This document shows positions 32,411 to 44,882 of a DNA stretch of 64,000 nucleotides, one piece after another (position 1 is the first letter of the stretch; each line of letters opens with the position of its first letter). This DNA is from Mesostigma viride (lineage: Eukaryota > Streptophyta > Mesostigmatophyceae > Mesostigmatales > Mesostigmataceae). A program made the translations under genes and the position numbers. Below the pieces are notes generated by a model. The model was not told the DNA's origin. It saw only the letters and a program-made list of their open reading frames with translations, and did no database searches. The stretch covers positions 2,174,202 through 2,238,201 of the forward strand of contig RPFO01000027.1 in assembly GCA_009746045.1 (NCBI GenBank), given 5' to 3'.

Positions 32411-32766
32411 AAGGTAGGGAGCCCTCTCCCTACGCACAGGGAGGAAAACAAGGGGTAGGAAACCTAATGCACCCAGCACACACCAACACAATCGGCAGGC
32501 CATCCAAGATACAAGGCACCAACGTATTAACTCGGTCTCCACCACCACGCCGGGAGGTGTAGGGTTAGCCAGCACCAAGCCTGGTGGTAGGTTCCCCTAA
32601 CTGCCTGGAACAAAGTCCTTGCCGGGGGGAACGGCACTGGGCAGGACACACAGAGTAAACAAATCAGTACCAAGGACCAAGAACGACCAGTCAACTGGCC
32701 AGAACGTGAGGGCGACTCTATATACCGGAGGGACAACACCCTCAGGTCGGGCCTAAGGCCCTCTAT

Positions 32767-35073
32767 CTAATGGCCATCCGTCTGGTAAGTACCACGGGAG
32801 GCCAGCAGGACATCCAGGTACGCCTGGTAGTGAGCCACATCCTCAGCATTGTCGTGCCTATCTACAGTGAGGAAAACATCGGCCCACACGCCGTCAGGAA
32901 AAAGACCCAGGAAGGCCCAGTAATACCTATGCTGCGTAAGAACGACCTGGCCCCGGGCCCAGTCCAGGAAACCACAGGCAAAGAGGCGTAGGAAAGGCTC
33001 TACCGCGATCAGGCAGAGAGCCCGCAGGAGCAGGCGATGGTACCGGATCCGAGGGCGCATACCCGTCGGGAAAAACAGATCTACCAGGGGCTCCACGTTG
33101 GACGGCCACAACCGGATATGCCGAATCTCACGGGAGCGCCACCGACGGGCACACTGTCGCGACCCGAACGTCTCGAGGTAGTCGCTAGCCCGGGGAGGAG
33201 GATGACCACGGAGTCCAGACCCTGGCCCGGGATGGGCGCTGGACGACGGGCATCCCACTCTAGGATGGGCTGAAGGACCGTGCTGTACGTGGCACCCGGC
33301 ACCGCAGGAAACTCTACCGTAAGGGCATCTGAGGCCATAATGCCCAGAGGCGGAGGGTAAGCCCACTGGAACCCGCCGTAGGTGTCCAAGTCATTGTGGC
33401 GCCTAGCCCAGCGATACAGGACGCGCCGAACCAGGATCTCACCCTGGAACACCGGATCAGCTAAAATAACCATATCGAAAGGAGGCCGATCAGTCTCAAC
33501 TGGTAGGCCACGGTCCCGCGGCGCCCGACACACCTGGGAGAACCCGTAGGACATGGGCGAAATGGCAAGCTCGGCGGAGGCGCGCGGCAGGTCACACTGG
33601 CGGCAGGCGAGCGCAGACATACCGTACCCAAAGACAGGCGTGTCGCGCGACTCCGGAGTCGCATGCACCACAGAAGGGGCCCGATCCCGATCGCCCTCTG
33701 ACAACTCCCGAAGGGAATCAGCAGCGCGGGTGGCGCGAGGATCAGAGCCACTGGACCGAACAACCGCAGCCAAAGACCGCGGGGCCGAAGGGACAGGGGC
33801 CGAAGAAGGGGTAGGAACCGGCACAGACGCAGACGGCGCCGGTACAACAGGGGGCCGCGTCGGACCCGATGCCGCAGGGGGTCGCGACGGACCCGCCTCC
33901 GCAGCTGGCGCGCCGGTCTCTGGGGCGGAGCACCACCAGGCCACATGTTGAAAACAGGGCCCGTGGGGACAGGCAATCCGGCATACGACTGGTTACCGTC
34001 TAAGCTCCAGTCAGGCACCGGATCCTCTGCGGAGGACCGCCCTCCCAAAGCCTGGGAAGACCGCCCGGGTCGCTGAAGAAACCCCGCGAGGGCGGCGCTG
34101 ACGCGGTGGGCGGCCGGACGCGACGGCGACGGGCGCGGCCGCTGGGACGGCGGACTCGCGCCGAGGCGCAGGTAAGTCAGTAGCAGGCGCAGAGGTAGCC
34201 GAAGGCGTAGGAGCCGCAGCAACAGAGGAAACCGCAGCCGCCGAGGGCTCGCGCGGCACAGACGGACCCGTAGACGTCGAGGCGACCGAAGGGGAAGGGG
34301 GCACAGATACAGCACACCCCACCTGGCGTGGCTGGAGCGTGCGCCTGGGCCGCCATGAAGGCCCCGAAGGCCGCCGTCAGGGACTGGATCTGCGCCTGCA
34401 TCGCAGAAACTGTCGCCGAAAGAGGATCAGGCTCACGACCAGAGCCCAAAGGGGTAGGCTCCACCGATGCGCGCAGGACCGACCTTGGTGAAGACGGGAC
34501 AGGGGAAGGAGCCGACACTGAAGAGGAGGACGCCGCAGGGGAGGCCGAATACTCAGGAGTGTACTGTGCCTCGACTGGCGCGTCCGTAGGAGTAGGGTCG
34601 CCCAATCCTACGCCCGCTGTCTGGTCTGCGATCTCCATGAACTCTACTGCCCGTAGAAGGTCGCAGGGGTTCTCATCTACTTCTGCATCACCCTCGCCGG
34701 AAGCCAGGGGAACACATCCCGTAGGCAGGAGCGGCCCACAGGGGTAGAAAGGTAGGAAAACACCCGGGGGCACTGAAGGACCGCGGCTATCTGTCCCAAG
34801 GCTGGACAGCGGGAGCCACATCTAACAGACAATGCCCGGCATCGTCGAACCCATGCAAAACAAGCTGGTGCGGTTCATCAGGGGAGGGCCGTACCACGTG
34901 ACCCCAAAGAGAGCAGCCCTGACTAAAGCCGCATGTTGGCCTGGAGGGCCGGCTGCACGATGCCACCCGGATGACTGGACCGTGACACCCAGCGGCCCGG
35001 AAGGGCCTCGAAGTAGAACTCTGGATCCGGTGGCGGAGGGGCCGGCGCTCCGCGGAGGGGTAGGATCAGCCAT
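32767..35073 (-). pseudogene. ORF3 of inner Ty3 (unknown function)
   Basis: Runs from an ATG at 35073 to the stop at 32767 by comparison with the other copies, in two or three frames broken by indels. The start MADPTPP resembles MSDPTPP (outer) and MSEPTPP (copy A). The Pro/Ala-rich N-terminal half contains a short Gln/Ala helix (AMQAQIQSLTAAFGAFMAAQ). The Arg/Trp/Tyr-rich C-terminal region is the best conserved. No known domain was recognised. It is preceded by the same pyrimidine-rich CAG acceptor (35079-35095, minus strand). Confidence 0.65.
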
Positions 35074-35177
35074 GATGGCTGCGGAGGGGAGGGGACAACC
35101 AACCACCACCAATAGCAGAAATACATAAGGGAGGGCAGGTTGCCAACTAGAGCTGTGTAGGGTTTTGTATTCCTGCA

Positions 35178-38100
35178 CAGGCGACTACAACCATCTAACT
35201 CACTCTCCGTGTACCATACTTTATCTACCTCACTACGAGCATACATCCATTTCACTTTATACTGACGCTGGGTACCGCGGCCCTTTTTGATATCTCTATG
35301 GGCCACGATGCTCTCTACTTCGTCTTCTACTCCCCAGTGTCAGGGTTATGCTCTAAAGGGGCAGGCGCTAGCTCTCTACCAGCGAACGTGCTAGGGTGGT
35401 ACAGTTTCAGCTGGCTTCTATGGAAGGTGTTAGAATGTGTCTGCCAAGAGGTAGGGATATCGACTTTATATAAGAAATTTCCTACTCTAGACAACACACG
35501 GAAGGGTCCTAAGAAGGCGGGCCTAAGTTTGACCTTAAGTTCTGCTTCAAACTTATGAGCAAAACGGCCAACACGGGGGCCTTCTACTAATACTAGATCT
35601 CCTATATCTATCTCAGGTGCTCTTCTATCTAAGGAGGCACGCAACCTAGCAAGGTACTTAGACTGAGCTTTTTGGTACCCTGAGATCGCGTGGTCATGTG
35701 CAGTTTTCATTCTATCTAGCAAGGACTGTACACCTTCTACAGTATCCGGGACACATCATCCTTGTCCCGTAGAGGACTAGCTAAGAGAGAGGTAGGGGTA
35801 AGAGGCTGTCTACCAGTATCTAGGAAGAAGGGCGTATATCCATGCGCAGCCTGGGGGCAATTGTTGAGGGAGAACTCTACCAAACATAAATAATCCTCCC
35901 AATCACTTCCCGAGCCATTAACATAGTGCCTAAGCGCTTCTTCCACTACCCTATTAAGACGCTCTACTAAATGAGAGGAGGAGGAGTGGTAGGCAGTACC
36001 GTAGGTAACCTTGGTACCGATGGCAGCGAAAAACTGCTGCCAAAAATCTGAGGTAAATAACTTATCTTTATCACTAATAAACTGCCTACTCAAACCATGA
36101 TATCTGTATACATTATTAAGGTATAGGCGTGCGCAATCACGTGCGGTGAGTTCTAAAGGACACGGCACGAGATGGCACATACGAGTAAAACGATCTATGA
36201 ACACAAGGATCTGGGCATTACCTCTATCATTCTTTCTAAAAGGTCCTACAAAATCCATCATGATAGAATCCCACGGCATGATGGGATCAGGCAAGGTCCT
36301 AGGTTCTGCTATCTGTCCTACGTTATTGGGTTTCATCTCCTGGCAAGATTGACAAGTTCTAACATACTCATCTACATCCTTAAAAGGGAAGGCCAGTAAT
36401 AAGAGCGGGCTACTAGGTCCCGTACCCGTTTACCACCCTGATGAGCAGCTAAGTCATGCAACTCAAAGAGCAAGGAGGAGCGACAGATAGGAGGGACATA
36501 CAGGCGCCATTGAGGGGGAGAATCTGCTATCTGCACATATAAAAACCCACCTACAAATTTACAAGGGTGCTTGCCTAATTGTTGGGGATGGGCAGCAATG
36601 GCAGCTAATGCTTCCGGCTCAGTGGCCGTAAATCTACTAATAAGGCGTTCAAGATCAGAGGTAGGCATCGCTACAGAGGTATCCAGAACAGGTTTAAAGA
36701 GATCTCCTACCGCCTTGCCAAAGAGAAGGGGAGGTCCTAGAGGGACTATGTTTTCATAAGACTTTCCTGACCTAGTCGCTATATGGCTAAGCGGTATAGA
36801 AATTTTATTTTTCCCCTCCCCCCCACCGAGGCCACGGGAAGGGCCTCACACGGGAGAGAGAGTCCTACGTGAGAAAGGAGATCAGGCATGCGAACAGCTG
36901 TATGAAAGAGGTAGGCATAGGATTCATCATCAGGTAGTTCACCATAAGGGGTTACACCCATAGTAGTAGGAACTAGAGTAGTATTGAGAACATCAAGGTC
37001 CTCGAAAAAGGAGTAATCTGCACGACGAGAGAGTGCATCTGGTACTATGTTATCTACACCCTTAACATACTGAAGTTTAAAAGGGGAAAACTGTGCTAAA
37101 AATTCCATCCAGCGCGCTTGCCGAGGGGTAAGGTTGGGTTGGGAGAGAAGATGGGTAAGGGGACGGTGATCCGTTTGGATAACTAATCTATAAGGATCTA
37201 TCACAGGGTTCATTCAGGCAGACATCAAATTGAGCACCTTTAAGAAAGTGCTGCCACGCGTGGCAACAATACACCACCGCTAAGAGTTCCTGCTGGTGTA
37301 CGGGATAGTTACGCTCCGCAGGGAGCATTGTCCTAGAGATATACTCAATTGGCTGTAAGCCCTGACCCTGATCCTGGAGAAGGACGCCCCCTATAGCTAC
37401 CTTACTAGCATCTGTAGCTACAACAAAGGGTTTAGTAGTATCCGGTAGGATGAGTACAGGAGGGGAAAGGAGTAGGGATTTTAGACACTGAAAAGCCGAC
37501 TGACATTCACTACTCCAAACAAAGGGGATATCCTTCTTTAATAAATGATTAATAGGGGCTGCTATAGTTGCGAAACGCGGGATAAAACGCCTATAGTAAG
37601 AAGCAATTCCTAGAAAACTACGTACACCTTTAACGTCGGTAGGGGTAGGCCATTCCTGAATTGACTTAGTTTTATCCGGGTCGGTAGCGACCCCGGCATC
37701 TGACAGAACGTGCCCTAAAAATGGGACACTCCTACCCGAACGAACTTTAGCACGGCGCGCCCACAGAGAATTTTCAGCCATTATTTCTAATACTTTCTTT
37801 AAATCACGTAGGTGCGTTTCAAAATCAGGAGAGTAAATAAGGATGTCATCTAAGTAAGCTTGAGCACAAGAACGGTCATGCTCAGATAAAGAAACAGAGG
37901 AGAAGGAAGGATCCTTTAAATCAGAGGACACTTGAGGAAGGTGAGAATTTCCCATAACCGGTCTAAGCACTTCATTCATTAACATTTGAAAAGAGGCAGG
38001 CAAGTTACAGAGTCCCATAGCCGCTACTCTAAACTGGTAATGACCAAAAGGGGTAGCAAAGGCGGTTTTATGGCAATCCTCAGGAGCTATACGCAGTTGC

Positions 38101-39534
38101 CAAAAACCATCCGCACAATCCAGTACTGTGAAACAAGTGGAACCTTTAACCTTATTAAATATATCATCAATCTGACCTCCGCCTTCTTCAAGGAGTGTTG
38201 CCGGCTCCGGGAGGACCGGCTGGACCTGGAGGGCCAGCGGGCCCCATGGTCGGCGCGGACCTGGACGTCATATTGGCGTCAGCGCTTGTCGGTGGCGCTG
38301 ACTCGGGCCATGGCTGACATCATGCTCCGCCGTACGCGGGCTGATTTTGCGGTGCAGCAGGGCTATTAGGTTCCTCCCGTTAGGCGTTTCCATTGGTCTT
38401 ATCGTAGTATAGAGCTTTGACATGGCTCTGTATATAGGTTTATAGCTGGGCGTTTGCTTTGGTTTGAGTGATTTCACTCTGCTGTAAGTAATTATATTTT
38501 TAAAATATATCATCAATACGAGGTAGAGGGTATTTAGACTTCACAGTAATATCATTCAACTTCCTATAATCAGTAACTAGGCGAAACTTGCCATTTGGCT
38601 TAGGAACTAACAGGACACCAGCTGAGTAGGGGGAGTTACTAGGCTCTATCAATCCTGCTTCTAATAGTGACACTAAAATCTGTTTTAGTTCCTTTAATTC
38701 AGTAGGGCCCATTCTATACATCGGAGAGTGCGTAGTAGGAACTGCACCGTCCTTGATAACTACACGGTGTAAAACAGAACGAGGAGGAGGATAAGAAGGA
38801 GTCTTTTCTTCAAAAACTTTTGAGGAATCTATCACAGCCATGTATCTTACTATTTCATTTTCAGTAAATCCCACTCCTATTGTATCCACTGTGTTTACCT
38901 CTATATCCACACTATTATTAGTGATAGGTATCTCCTGTACTTCTAAATGAAGGAACATACATAATAAATATCCATATTCCTTTAATTCAGAACGCAACTC
39001 ATCATTGGACATTAATACTTCAGGTATAGGTCTTACAGGAGGATCAACAGGTGTAGGAGGGGTAATATCTACCAAGGATAAATTTTCCAATCTATAATGA
39101 CGTTCCGGTACCCAGTAAGAGCTATCTGGAAACCAAATGACCATGGTATCATAATTAATAGTAATCTTATTATCCTGGTGCCAATCTAATCCTAGTAATA
39201 CATCAGCGGTAGTGATAGGGCCTATAGTGGCCGTCAGGTTGACAGTACGTCCTTGTATGACCAGGGGAAGGGACACCGTACCCGGGGAATGACTGGTGCG
39301 ACCATCAGCATAATGAACAGTGACAGGTTTGGTGTGAGGGGTAGGGACTAGTCCTAAACGCCTAACTAGGGCCTCGCTCACAAAGGAGCTAGCCGCACCG
39401 CTATCTACCAACACAGAGACATTCAAGAGTTCATCAGCATGCAAGAAGGGGTCTACAACAGTATGAGGAACAGTTAAACCACCATTCAAGAACATAAGAG
39501 GACGCACACGTAGTGGTAGGGATGATTCAGCTCC
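35178..39534 (-). pseudogene. pol of inner Ty3: protease, RT, RNase H, integrase, chromodomain
   Basis: From the right: protease ([12 protein letters not shown] near 39400), RT with the YLDDILIYS active site near 37850, RNase H with an intact TDAS aspartate near 37410, an integrase HHCC finger and DDE core (36660-35740), and a chromodomain (near 35300-35190). The RT is interrupted by a LINE fragment (38172-38502). Frame breaks against the outer copy are visible near 37205 (2-bp deletion), in a G run near 36822, near 36390, near 35745 and near 35325. Most are 1-2 base indels, often beside short runs, so assembly error is possible for some. Confidence 0.9.
38172..38502 (+). mobile_element. 5'-truncated LINE inserted in the inner RT
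   Basis: Flanked by a 15-bp duplication (AAATATATCATCAAT at 38157-38171 and 38503-38517). On the plus strand its first ~195 bases are an open frame ending at a TAG near 38369, Arg/Trp-rich like a LINE ORF2 C-terminus, followed by a ~130-base 3' end with TTTGCTTTGG ... TTTCACTCTGCTGTAAG shared with 14950-15130 and 20110-20345. Long TSD and 5' truncation are hallmarks of target-primed insertion. Confidence 0.85.
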
Positions 39535-39625
39535 TACAGTCTGAGGTTATAAAAACAGGCAGGCAAAAATTTTTATCTGGGGTACTATCTAAGGACCTTG
39601 TCCAGGTTACCCCCGGCTGACAGGC

Positions 39626-41362
39626 CTATTGTTCCCCCTCCCCCCCCAAATCCATAGGAACTAACCCCGAAGAAGACCCTGGCGAAAAAGCCACTGCTGG
39701 AGGGTCACGAGGGATCGAAGAGGGTGCGGGAGCCTGATTATCATAGGGGAACCCTGGGGGTCCTGTCTGCACAGCATTCAGCCTACTAGGGGTAGCTGAG
39801 GGAATGCGTCCTGAAGTGGGACGAATAGGAGCACGCTGAGGGGTACGAGGAGGGCGAGCGTCGGGATGAGGGGGAGCACCCGAAAGGAACTTGGGGCACT
39901 CACGTTTAAGATGACCTACTTCCTTACAATGATAGCATGTGATATGAGAGACATCAAGAGCTGAAAGGTCAGCAACGCAGATATCTAATTCTTCTACATA
40001 GGAGTTCTCCTCCTCAGGGGTAAGGATAATATTATTAATACGGGAACGGGTAGGGAGAGAAGGAGTGGTGAAGAAATCTGCTACTCGCAAGAGATGCTGG
40101 CGCACATGCTTGAGGGGCAGATCAGTAAAACGGTAGGCAGAGAACTGGCGCTTGACTTCACGTAATAAGGGTCTACTGAGGCCTTGGAGGAAGCGAGCAC
40201 GTACTTCTGCACCCGACAAATCCCTAATTCGTACCATCTGGGCATCAAACTCTTTCATATACTCCTTAAATGATTTAGTACCCTGCTGCAAGGTACCAAA
40301 GGCTAATCTATCCTGCCAATCTGAATCAGGAGGGACTAAATGGTTCTCTAAACGCTTAAACAATTCTGCTACAGAGTTAGGGTAGGCATGAGAGGCCAAA
40401 GACTCACACTGGATGAGGTTAGCAAGCTCAGGAGTAATACAGGTAGTAAGGTAGTGAGGGACTAATACAGCATCAGAGAGACGCCATCTATTATGATTCT
40501 GCCACGACTCTGTGTTCTGGGTAAGCAACATAATAAAAGTGAAAAACTGTTGAGGGGTAGACTTGACATCCAGCTTGGGAAGGTTAGCAAAGAGGGGAAG
40601 AGCAGGAGGCTTAGGGGGATTCGAAGAGTCAGTTTTTCCCATAGGGCCACTATCTTCCACTGCTACATAAGCGGGATAGAAGGAAGGAAGAGGAAAGGTT
40701 TTGGGTAGGGGACGAGAAGGGGCCACCGTTTCAGGCTGGTGCCCATAGGAGAAAGGAACAGTATATTGCTCACGGATGGAGGAGTAGGCAAAATGATCAT
40801 AATTTCTATCATCTAGGGGCATGGTGCTGAAATCACTATTAACTTCTAAATCAGCCACACGGGTAGGGACCTGGGCTGCCTCATAGGCCGTCTCAGGGTA
40901 GGACCAGGAAGCAGGTGGGTAAAAGGGAACTGCACTAGGGCGCCCAGAAGGGCCGACAGGGGCAGAGGTACGACCCGTGTTAAAAGCAGGCATGGAAGGC
41001 ACAGGGTGGGAAGGAGGCCTAGAAGCATTGTTAGTTAGTGAGGACCTGCTGGAGGGTTGAGCCAAGGTTGCAGGAGGGGCAGGGGCCTGGTTCAAGGTAA
41101 GGGAAGGGTCATCACTAAATCTGACTTGCATACGTTGTTCATAGGTAGGAGGGGTAAGTGAGGGACGACGGCGACCACCAGTAACAGGAGAAGGAGGTGA
41201 GGTACGAAGATTACCTTGAGGAGTGAGATGGTGCACCGTTTCAAGTGATTCCCGTCGGTTACCACGAGTGTTGTTATGGTTGTTATTATTATTATTATTA
41301 TTATTATTCATAGTAGGAGTGTTGGTAGGTATAGGCGACATATTACCACCCACTGGATCCAT
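39626..41362 (-). CDS. gag of inner Ty3, intact, 578 aa
   Basis: Starts at the ATG at 41362 (MDPVGGNMSPIP), which is conserved in the outer copy. It has a poly-Asn tract at ~20-32, a Pro/Ser-rich N-terminal third, a capsid-type region in the middle (containing FKEYMKEFDAQMVRIRDL and RARFLQGLSRPLLREVKRQF), and one CCHC zinc knuckle (CYHCKEVGHLKREC) at ~476-489 for RNA binding. It ends in a Gly/Glu-rich tail encoded by a G8AG5 run just before TAG. It forms the virus-like particle and packages element RNA (known role of the family). It is the only intact Gag in the window. Confidence 0.92.
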   Translation of the reverse strand: MDPVGGNMSPIPTNTPTMNNNNNNNNNNHNNTRGNRRESLETVHHLTPQGNLRTSPPSPVTGGRRRPSLTPPTYEQRMQVRFSDDPSLTLNQAPAPPATLAQPSSRSSLTNNASRPPSHPVPSMPAFNTGRTSAPVGPSGRPSAVPFYPPASWSYPETAYEAAQVPTRVADLEVNSDFSTMPLDDRNYDHFAYSSIREQYTVPFSYGHQPETVAPSRPLPKTFPLPSFYPAYVAVEDSGPMGKTDSSNPPKPPALPLFANLPKLDVKSTPQQFFTFIMLLTQNTESWQNHNRWRLSDAVLVPHYLTTCITPELANLIQCESLASHAYPNSVAELFKRLENHLVPPDSDWQDRLAFGTLQQGTKSFKEYMKEFDAQMVRIRDLSGAEVRARFLQGLSRPLLREVKRQFSAYRFTDLPLKHVRQHLLRVADFFTTPSLPTRSRINNIILTPEEENSYVEELDICVADLSALDVSHITCYHCKEVGHLKRECPKFLSGAPPHPDARPPRTPQRAPIRPTSGRIPSATPSRLNAVQTGPPGFPYDNQAPAPSSIPRDPPAVAFSPGSSSGLVPMDLGGEGEQ

Positions 41363-41485
41363 TTTAATTAAGTAAATGAATAGGAATCTAACTGAAAGCA
41401 ACAAGGAAAAAGGACAAGGCCTAATTTAAGGCAAGGAAAGAAAAGAAAAGCTTTAAATGTCCTACAAAAAGAAAAGCAATTGAAA

Positions 41486-41890
41486 TCAATCCTTTTTAGC
41501 AACAGTAATGGATAGGGAACCGAACTCTAGGGTGAGAGGCGTATCTAAGCTAGATGAGGATGCAGCCCGTTTAGGGGGAGACGAAGGAGGAGATGGAGGT
41601 GGTGTAACGAAAACAAGACTATCTACAGCAGGACGAGCATGAGGAGAAGGACGAGAATGGAGACCCAAATCTGATTCACTATGATTTAAGAGGTAGGTCT
41701 GAGCTTCTTCAAAGGACATAAACTTCTTATATCTGGAGACATTATAAGCACGCGACTGAACGAACTTCCTAGCATCGGCCCTCGATAAGAAAATAGATGC
41801 CCATTGAGGAGTAATAACAACGTAGTATTTCGCTAAACTATTATTACTAGTCGAATGAGAAGGAGCAGGAAAAGGACGTCGCTGGCTCAT
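41486..41890 (-). CDS. ORF0 of inner Ty3: Cauli_VI/RNase H1 N-terminal-like protein, 134 aa
   Basis: Intact homologue of 28845-29237. The core reads YYVVITPQWASIFLS, ADARKFV, YKKFMSFEEAQTYL; the Pro/Ser linker is longer by a few residues, and the C-terminus ends VAKKD. Both copies keep an open frame and the same sequences around the ATG, including a splice-donor-like CAG/GTGCGT ten bases upstream. Confidence 0.75.
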   Translation of the reverse strand: MSQRRPFPAPSHSTSNNSLAKYYVVITPQWASIFLSRADARKFVQSRAYNVSRYKKFMSFEEAQTYLLNHSESDLGLHSRPSPHARPAVDSLVFVTPPPSPPSSPPKRAASSSSLDTPLTLEFGSLSITVAKKD

Positions 41891-42419
41891 GTTAACGCAC
41901 CTGGTAGGTCTTGAGTAGTAAAATAAGGAGAACGAGGGGAAGGCGACTTATCTCGGGTGTCTGAAACCGAACCAGATTGACGACGCACGCAGGGACGAGG
42001 TTTCCAGCGCCAGGTGGTCGTAAGTATCCGGTTTCAAGAATTCTGCGTCTGGCGATGGGTCGTCTAAATACAACGCAGGCAAGAATGCAGAAAAAGTGTA
42101 ATCTACGAGACGCTAGTCGTCTCTCTAACATAGAACCAAAACCATCACCTATCTACGACAGTAGGCAACATGTCTCAGGAAAACAAAACAAGGGAAAGGA
42201 GCTATCTATAAAAGGATTTTCCGCTTCGAGCAGGTCTATCTTCTAGGCTGGGCGTGTCCCGAATCGGGCAGCACTACCCCCCCAGCTTGCATGCGACCCG
42301 CCCATTACCTGTCAAGTAGGTGTCGTCTTCATTTTCCCGGACGCGGAAGGGTTGATTCAATGACGTATGTTGCAGGGGATCGTCGTCTGGCTCTCTACCT
42401 AAAATTCCTCCGATACCAT

Positions 42420-44877
42420 TGTTACGCCTCGGGTTTCTACCACTACCTCTACCTCTACCCGGCCTGATGCTACCTAAACTAGTCAAGCCGCCTCTAGTTA
42501 AACCCCTAGCGAAAGACGAACGAGACGATTCAGATCTCAGTGCATTAACGTAAGTATTACTATAATACGCCATAAGCCATTTACACAAAACAATAAGTGG
42601 AAGCATACATGTGACACTAATTGACATGCCCGGAGGCACGCCGTTCAAGGCCCTTCATGAAGTACGTTGCCCTAGAGGCAACCAAGACAAGGGTGGGTGG
42701 GTGGGGAGCAAAGAAAGAGGCCGACAAAACCAGCCAGAGCGGCTTTTAGTCGCAAAACCTCCCTTATCCCTAGCTAACTGACGTCATTAAACCCTTATGT
42801 TTAGTGGATGCTAGTAAGACGCTAACCGTACAGACCGGGGGTAGAATATCCCGAATCTGCACGGCTAGTATTAAATAATGCGTAGGTTGTTCTTTTCAGG
42901 GGCACTGCACCTCACGCCCCGTTCCGCCCGGGTATAATCAACCCAAGCGCGGAACGCACATTTTATTTAATTCATTTTTCAACCATGCACTATATTGCAT
43001 CTACTAATCACAAAAGCTCTAGCCAAACAGCTACGAGTAAACACTGCGACCTATAAGCCGCTCATCCAGCGGCCTCTTGTTCCCGCATTCACGTATAGAA
43101 GAAACTCCGTTCAAAGAACCCCGATTCATGTCCCACGTAGCTCCCACAAAAACCAGCATCTTCATTAAAACAATAAGTGGAAGCATACATGTGACACTAA
43201 TTGACATGCCCGGAGGCACGCCGTTCAAGGCCCTTCATGAAGTACGTTGCCCAATCACCCCCGCCCTGGCTTTCCCTTGAAGCCGCACTCCACCTTGCTC
43301 GTTGTCACAAGTGACCGCCCTGCCGCAAAACGGGAGCCCCCCCACATCGGGAGGCGTGTGCCCGGCGGCTGTGGATGCATGGCCAGGCCCAAAAAGGCCC
43401 AGCGCATTTGCACTGCGATTGCGCACGGCCAGCCTATCATGACCCCTCTCGGGGCCCCGAGTCGGTACCGCTATGGCCGTCTCCCCATAGACCCGGGGTG
43501 CTTCGAGAAAAAACGTGGACCTAGCCCAGGCCCCGCCAGCCCGGATGCCCAAGGCCACAGCCCCAGGCACCTGGCTGAACGAAAGTCCGTTCAGCCAAGA
43601 CCGCATTTCCCCCCGAGGTTTCTATGCGTGGGGAAAAAATTTCTAGCTTAGACGCTTTTCCCATCGCCGTCCCCAGCCCCAACCACCCCCCCCTCGGCGG
43701 AAGGCAATTGCAAAGTTTGCTGGCCAGCAGCAATTTCCGAAGAAAAAGCCGCAGGCCGCGGACCGAGACACGGGTCGCCAGTGCCAGCCATCCGGCTCCA
43801 ACCCGGGGTGCAAGCATCCCCAGGTACGGAGCACCAGCTCGCGCACTGGGCCGACCAAGCGACAGTTGAGCACCTGTCACGGCATCCGGCCCACCAAAGA
43901 CCCCAAGCTGGGGAAAAGGTGCGGACCGGAGGTAATCTTTTTCTTTTCTTTTAGTTAACCGGGCGAGGAACTACGCCTGGCCGGTTAACAACTGGAAGTC
44001 TCACCACTGGCCAAGTGGCCAGTGCAACCAGTGCTTTTGGGATTTTGCTCCGCAGCACCCATAGCTGCGGCTGCCGCCGCAACGACAACGAGCAAAGAAA
44101 GAGGCCGACAAAACCAGCCAGAGCGGCTTTTAGTCGCAAAACCTCCCTTATCCCTAGCTAACTGACGTCATTAAACCCTTATGTTTAGTGGATGCTAGTA
44201 AGACGCTAACCGTACAGACCGGGGGTAGAATATCCCGAATCTGCACGGCTAGTATTAAATAATGCGTAGGTTGTTCTTTTCAGGGGCACTGCACCTCACG
44301 CCCCGTTCCGCCCGGGTATAATCAACCCAAGCGCGGAACGCACATTTTATTTAATTCATTTTTCAACCATGCACTATATTGCATCTACTAATCACAAAAG
44401 CTCTAGCCAAACAGCTACGAGTAAACACTGCGACCTATAAGCCGCTCATCCAGCGGCCTCTTGTTCCCGCATTCACGTATAGAAGAAACTCCGTTCAAAG
44501 AACCCCGATTACTCCAGGAATAGAGGAAGGAAACACAACTACACTGCCGTGACCCAAGCCTATATGTGTTAATTCATTTAACACACGCCGAGTGCACACA
44601 CGAGGGGTAGAACGTGCATAAATGGTCACCAACGGTCCAACACACTCGGGCCGACCTGGCCCTCGCCTACAGATGCACGCTGGTCCACTACATTCTACCA
44701 GAGGATCAGGACCACTAATAAAGTACGCGGCGCGGCGCCCAAAGGCACCCAATGTACCACAGTACTGTTACGAGGACAATAGTGTCCCGGTAGGAACTAC
44801 ACGTAAACCTAGGGACAACCGAAGCAAAAGACCTAATTTACGTCCGTAACTACAACGAATTGTTACGCGACGTAACA
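42420..44877 (-). repeat. 5' LTR of inner Ty3, split by a 1.9-kb insert
   Basis: LTR segments 42420-42586 and 44511-44877 match the 3' LTR. The insert 42587-44510 replaces about nine LTR bases (AACCCGTTT), so there is no target-site duplication. Confidence 0.92.
42587..44510. repeat. 1.9-kb composite repeat inside the inner 5' LTR
   Basis: Nearly identical to 26705-28599: a partial ~540-bp unit, then a unit with the ~830-bp GC-rich stretch (about 43252-44090). It starts 40 bases further into the unit and ends ~80 bases further on than the outer copy, as if cut from the same longer tandem array or circle. Confidence 0.8.
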
Positions 44878-44882
44878 TAGAT
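44878..44882 (+). other. Target-site duplication TAGAT (right copy)
   Basis: Partner of 31847-31851; the outer pol resumes directly after it. Confidence 0.97.

Larger units (their letters stand above)
31852..44877 (-). mobile_element. Inner Ty3 chromovirus-type retrotransposon (copy C), complete, inserted in pol of the outer element
   Basis: Complete minus-strand element with a TAGAT duplication. From its 5' end (right): LTR 44877-42420 (itself carrying a 1.9-kb insert), PBS at ~42418-42407, ORF0, gag, pol, ORF3, polypurine tract (32397-32409), LTR 32396-31852. The two LTRs differ at about four positions, so the insertion is young. Without inserts it is about 10.8 kb. Gag and ORF0 are intact; pol carries several frameshifts and a LINE insertion. 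Confidence 0.97.
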
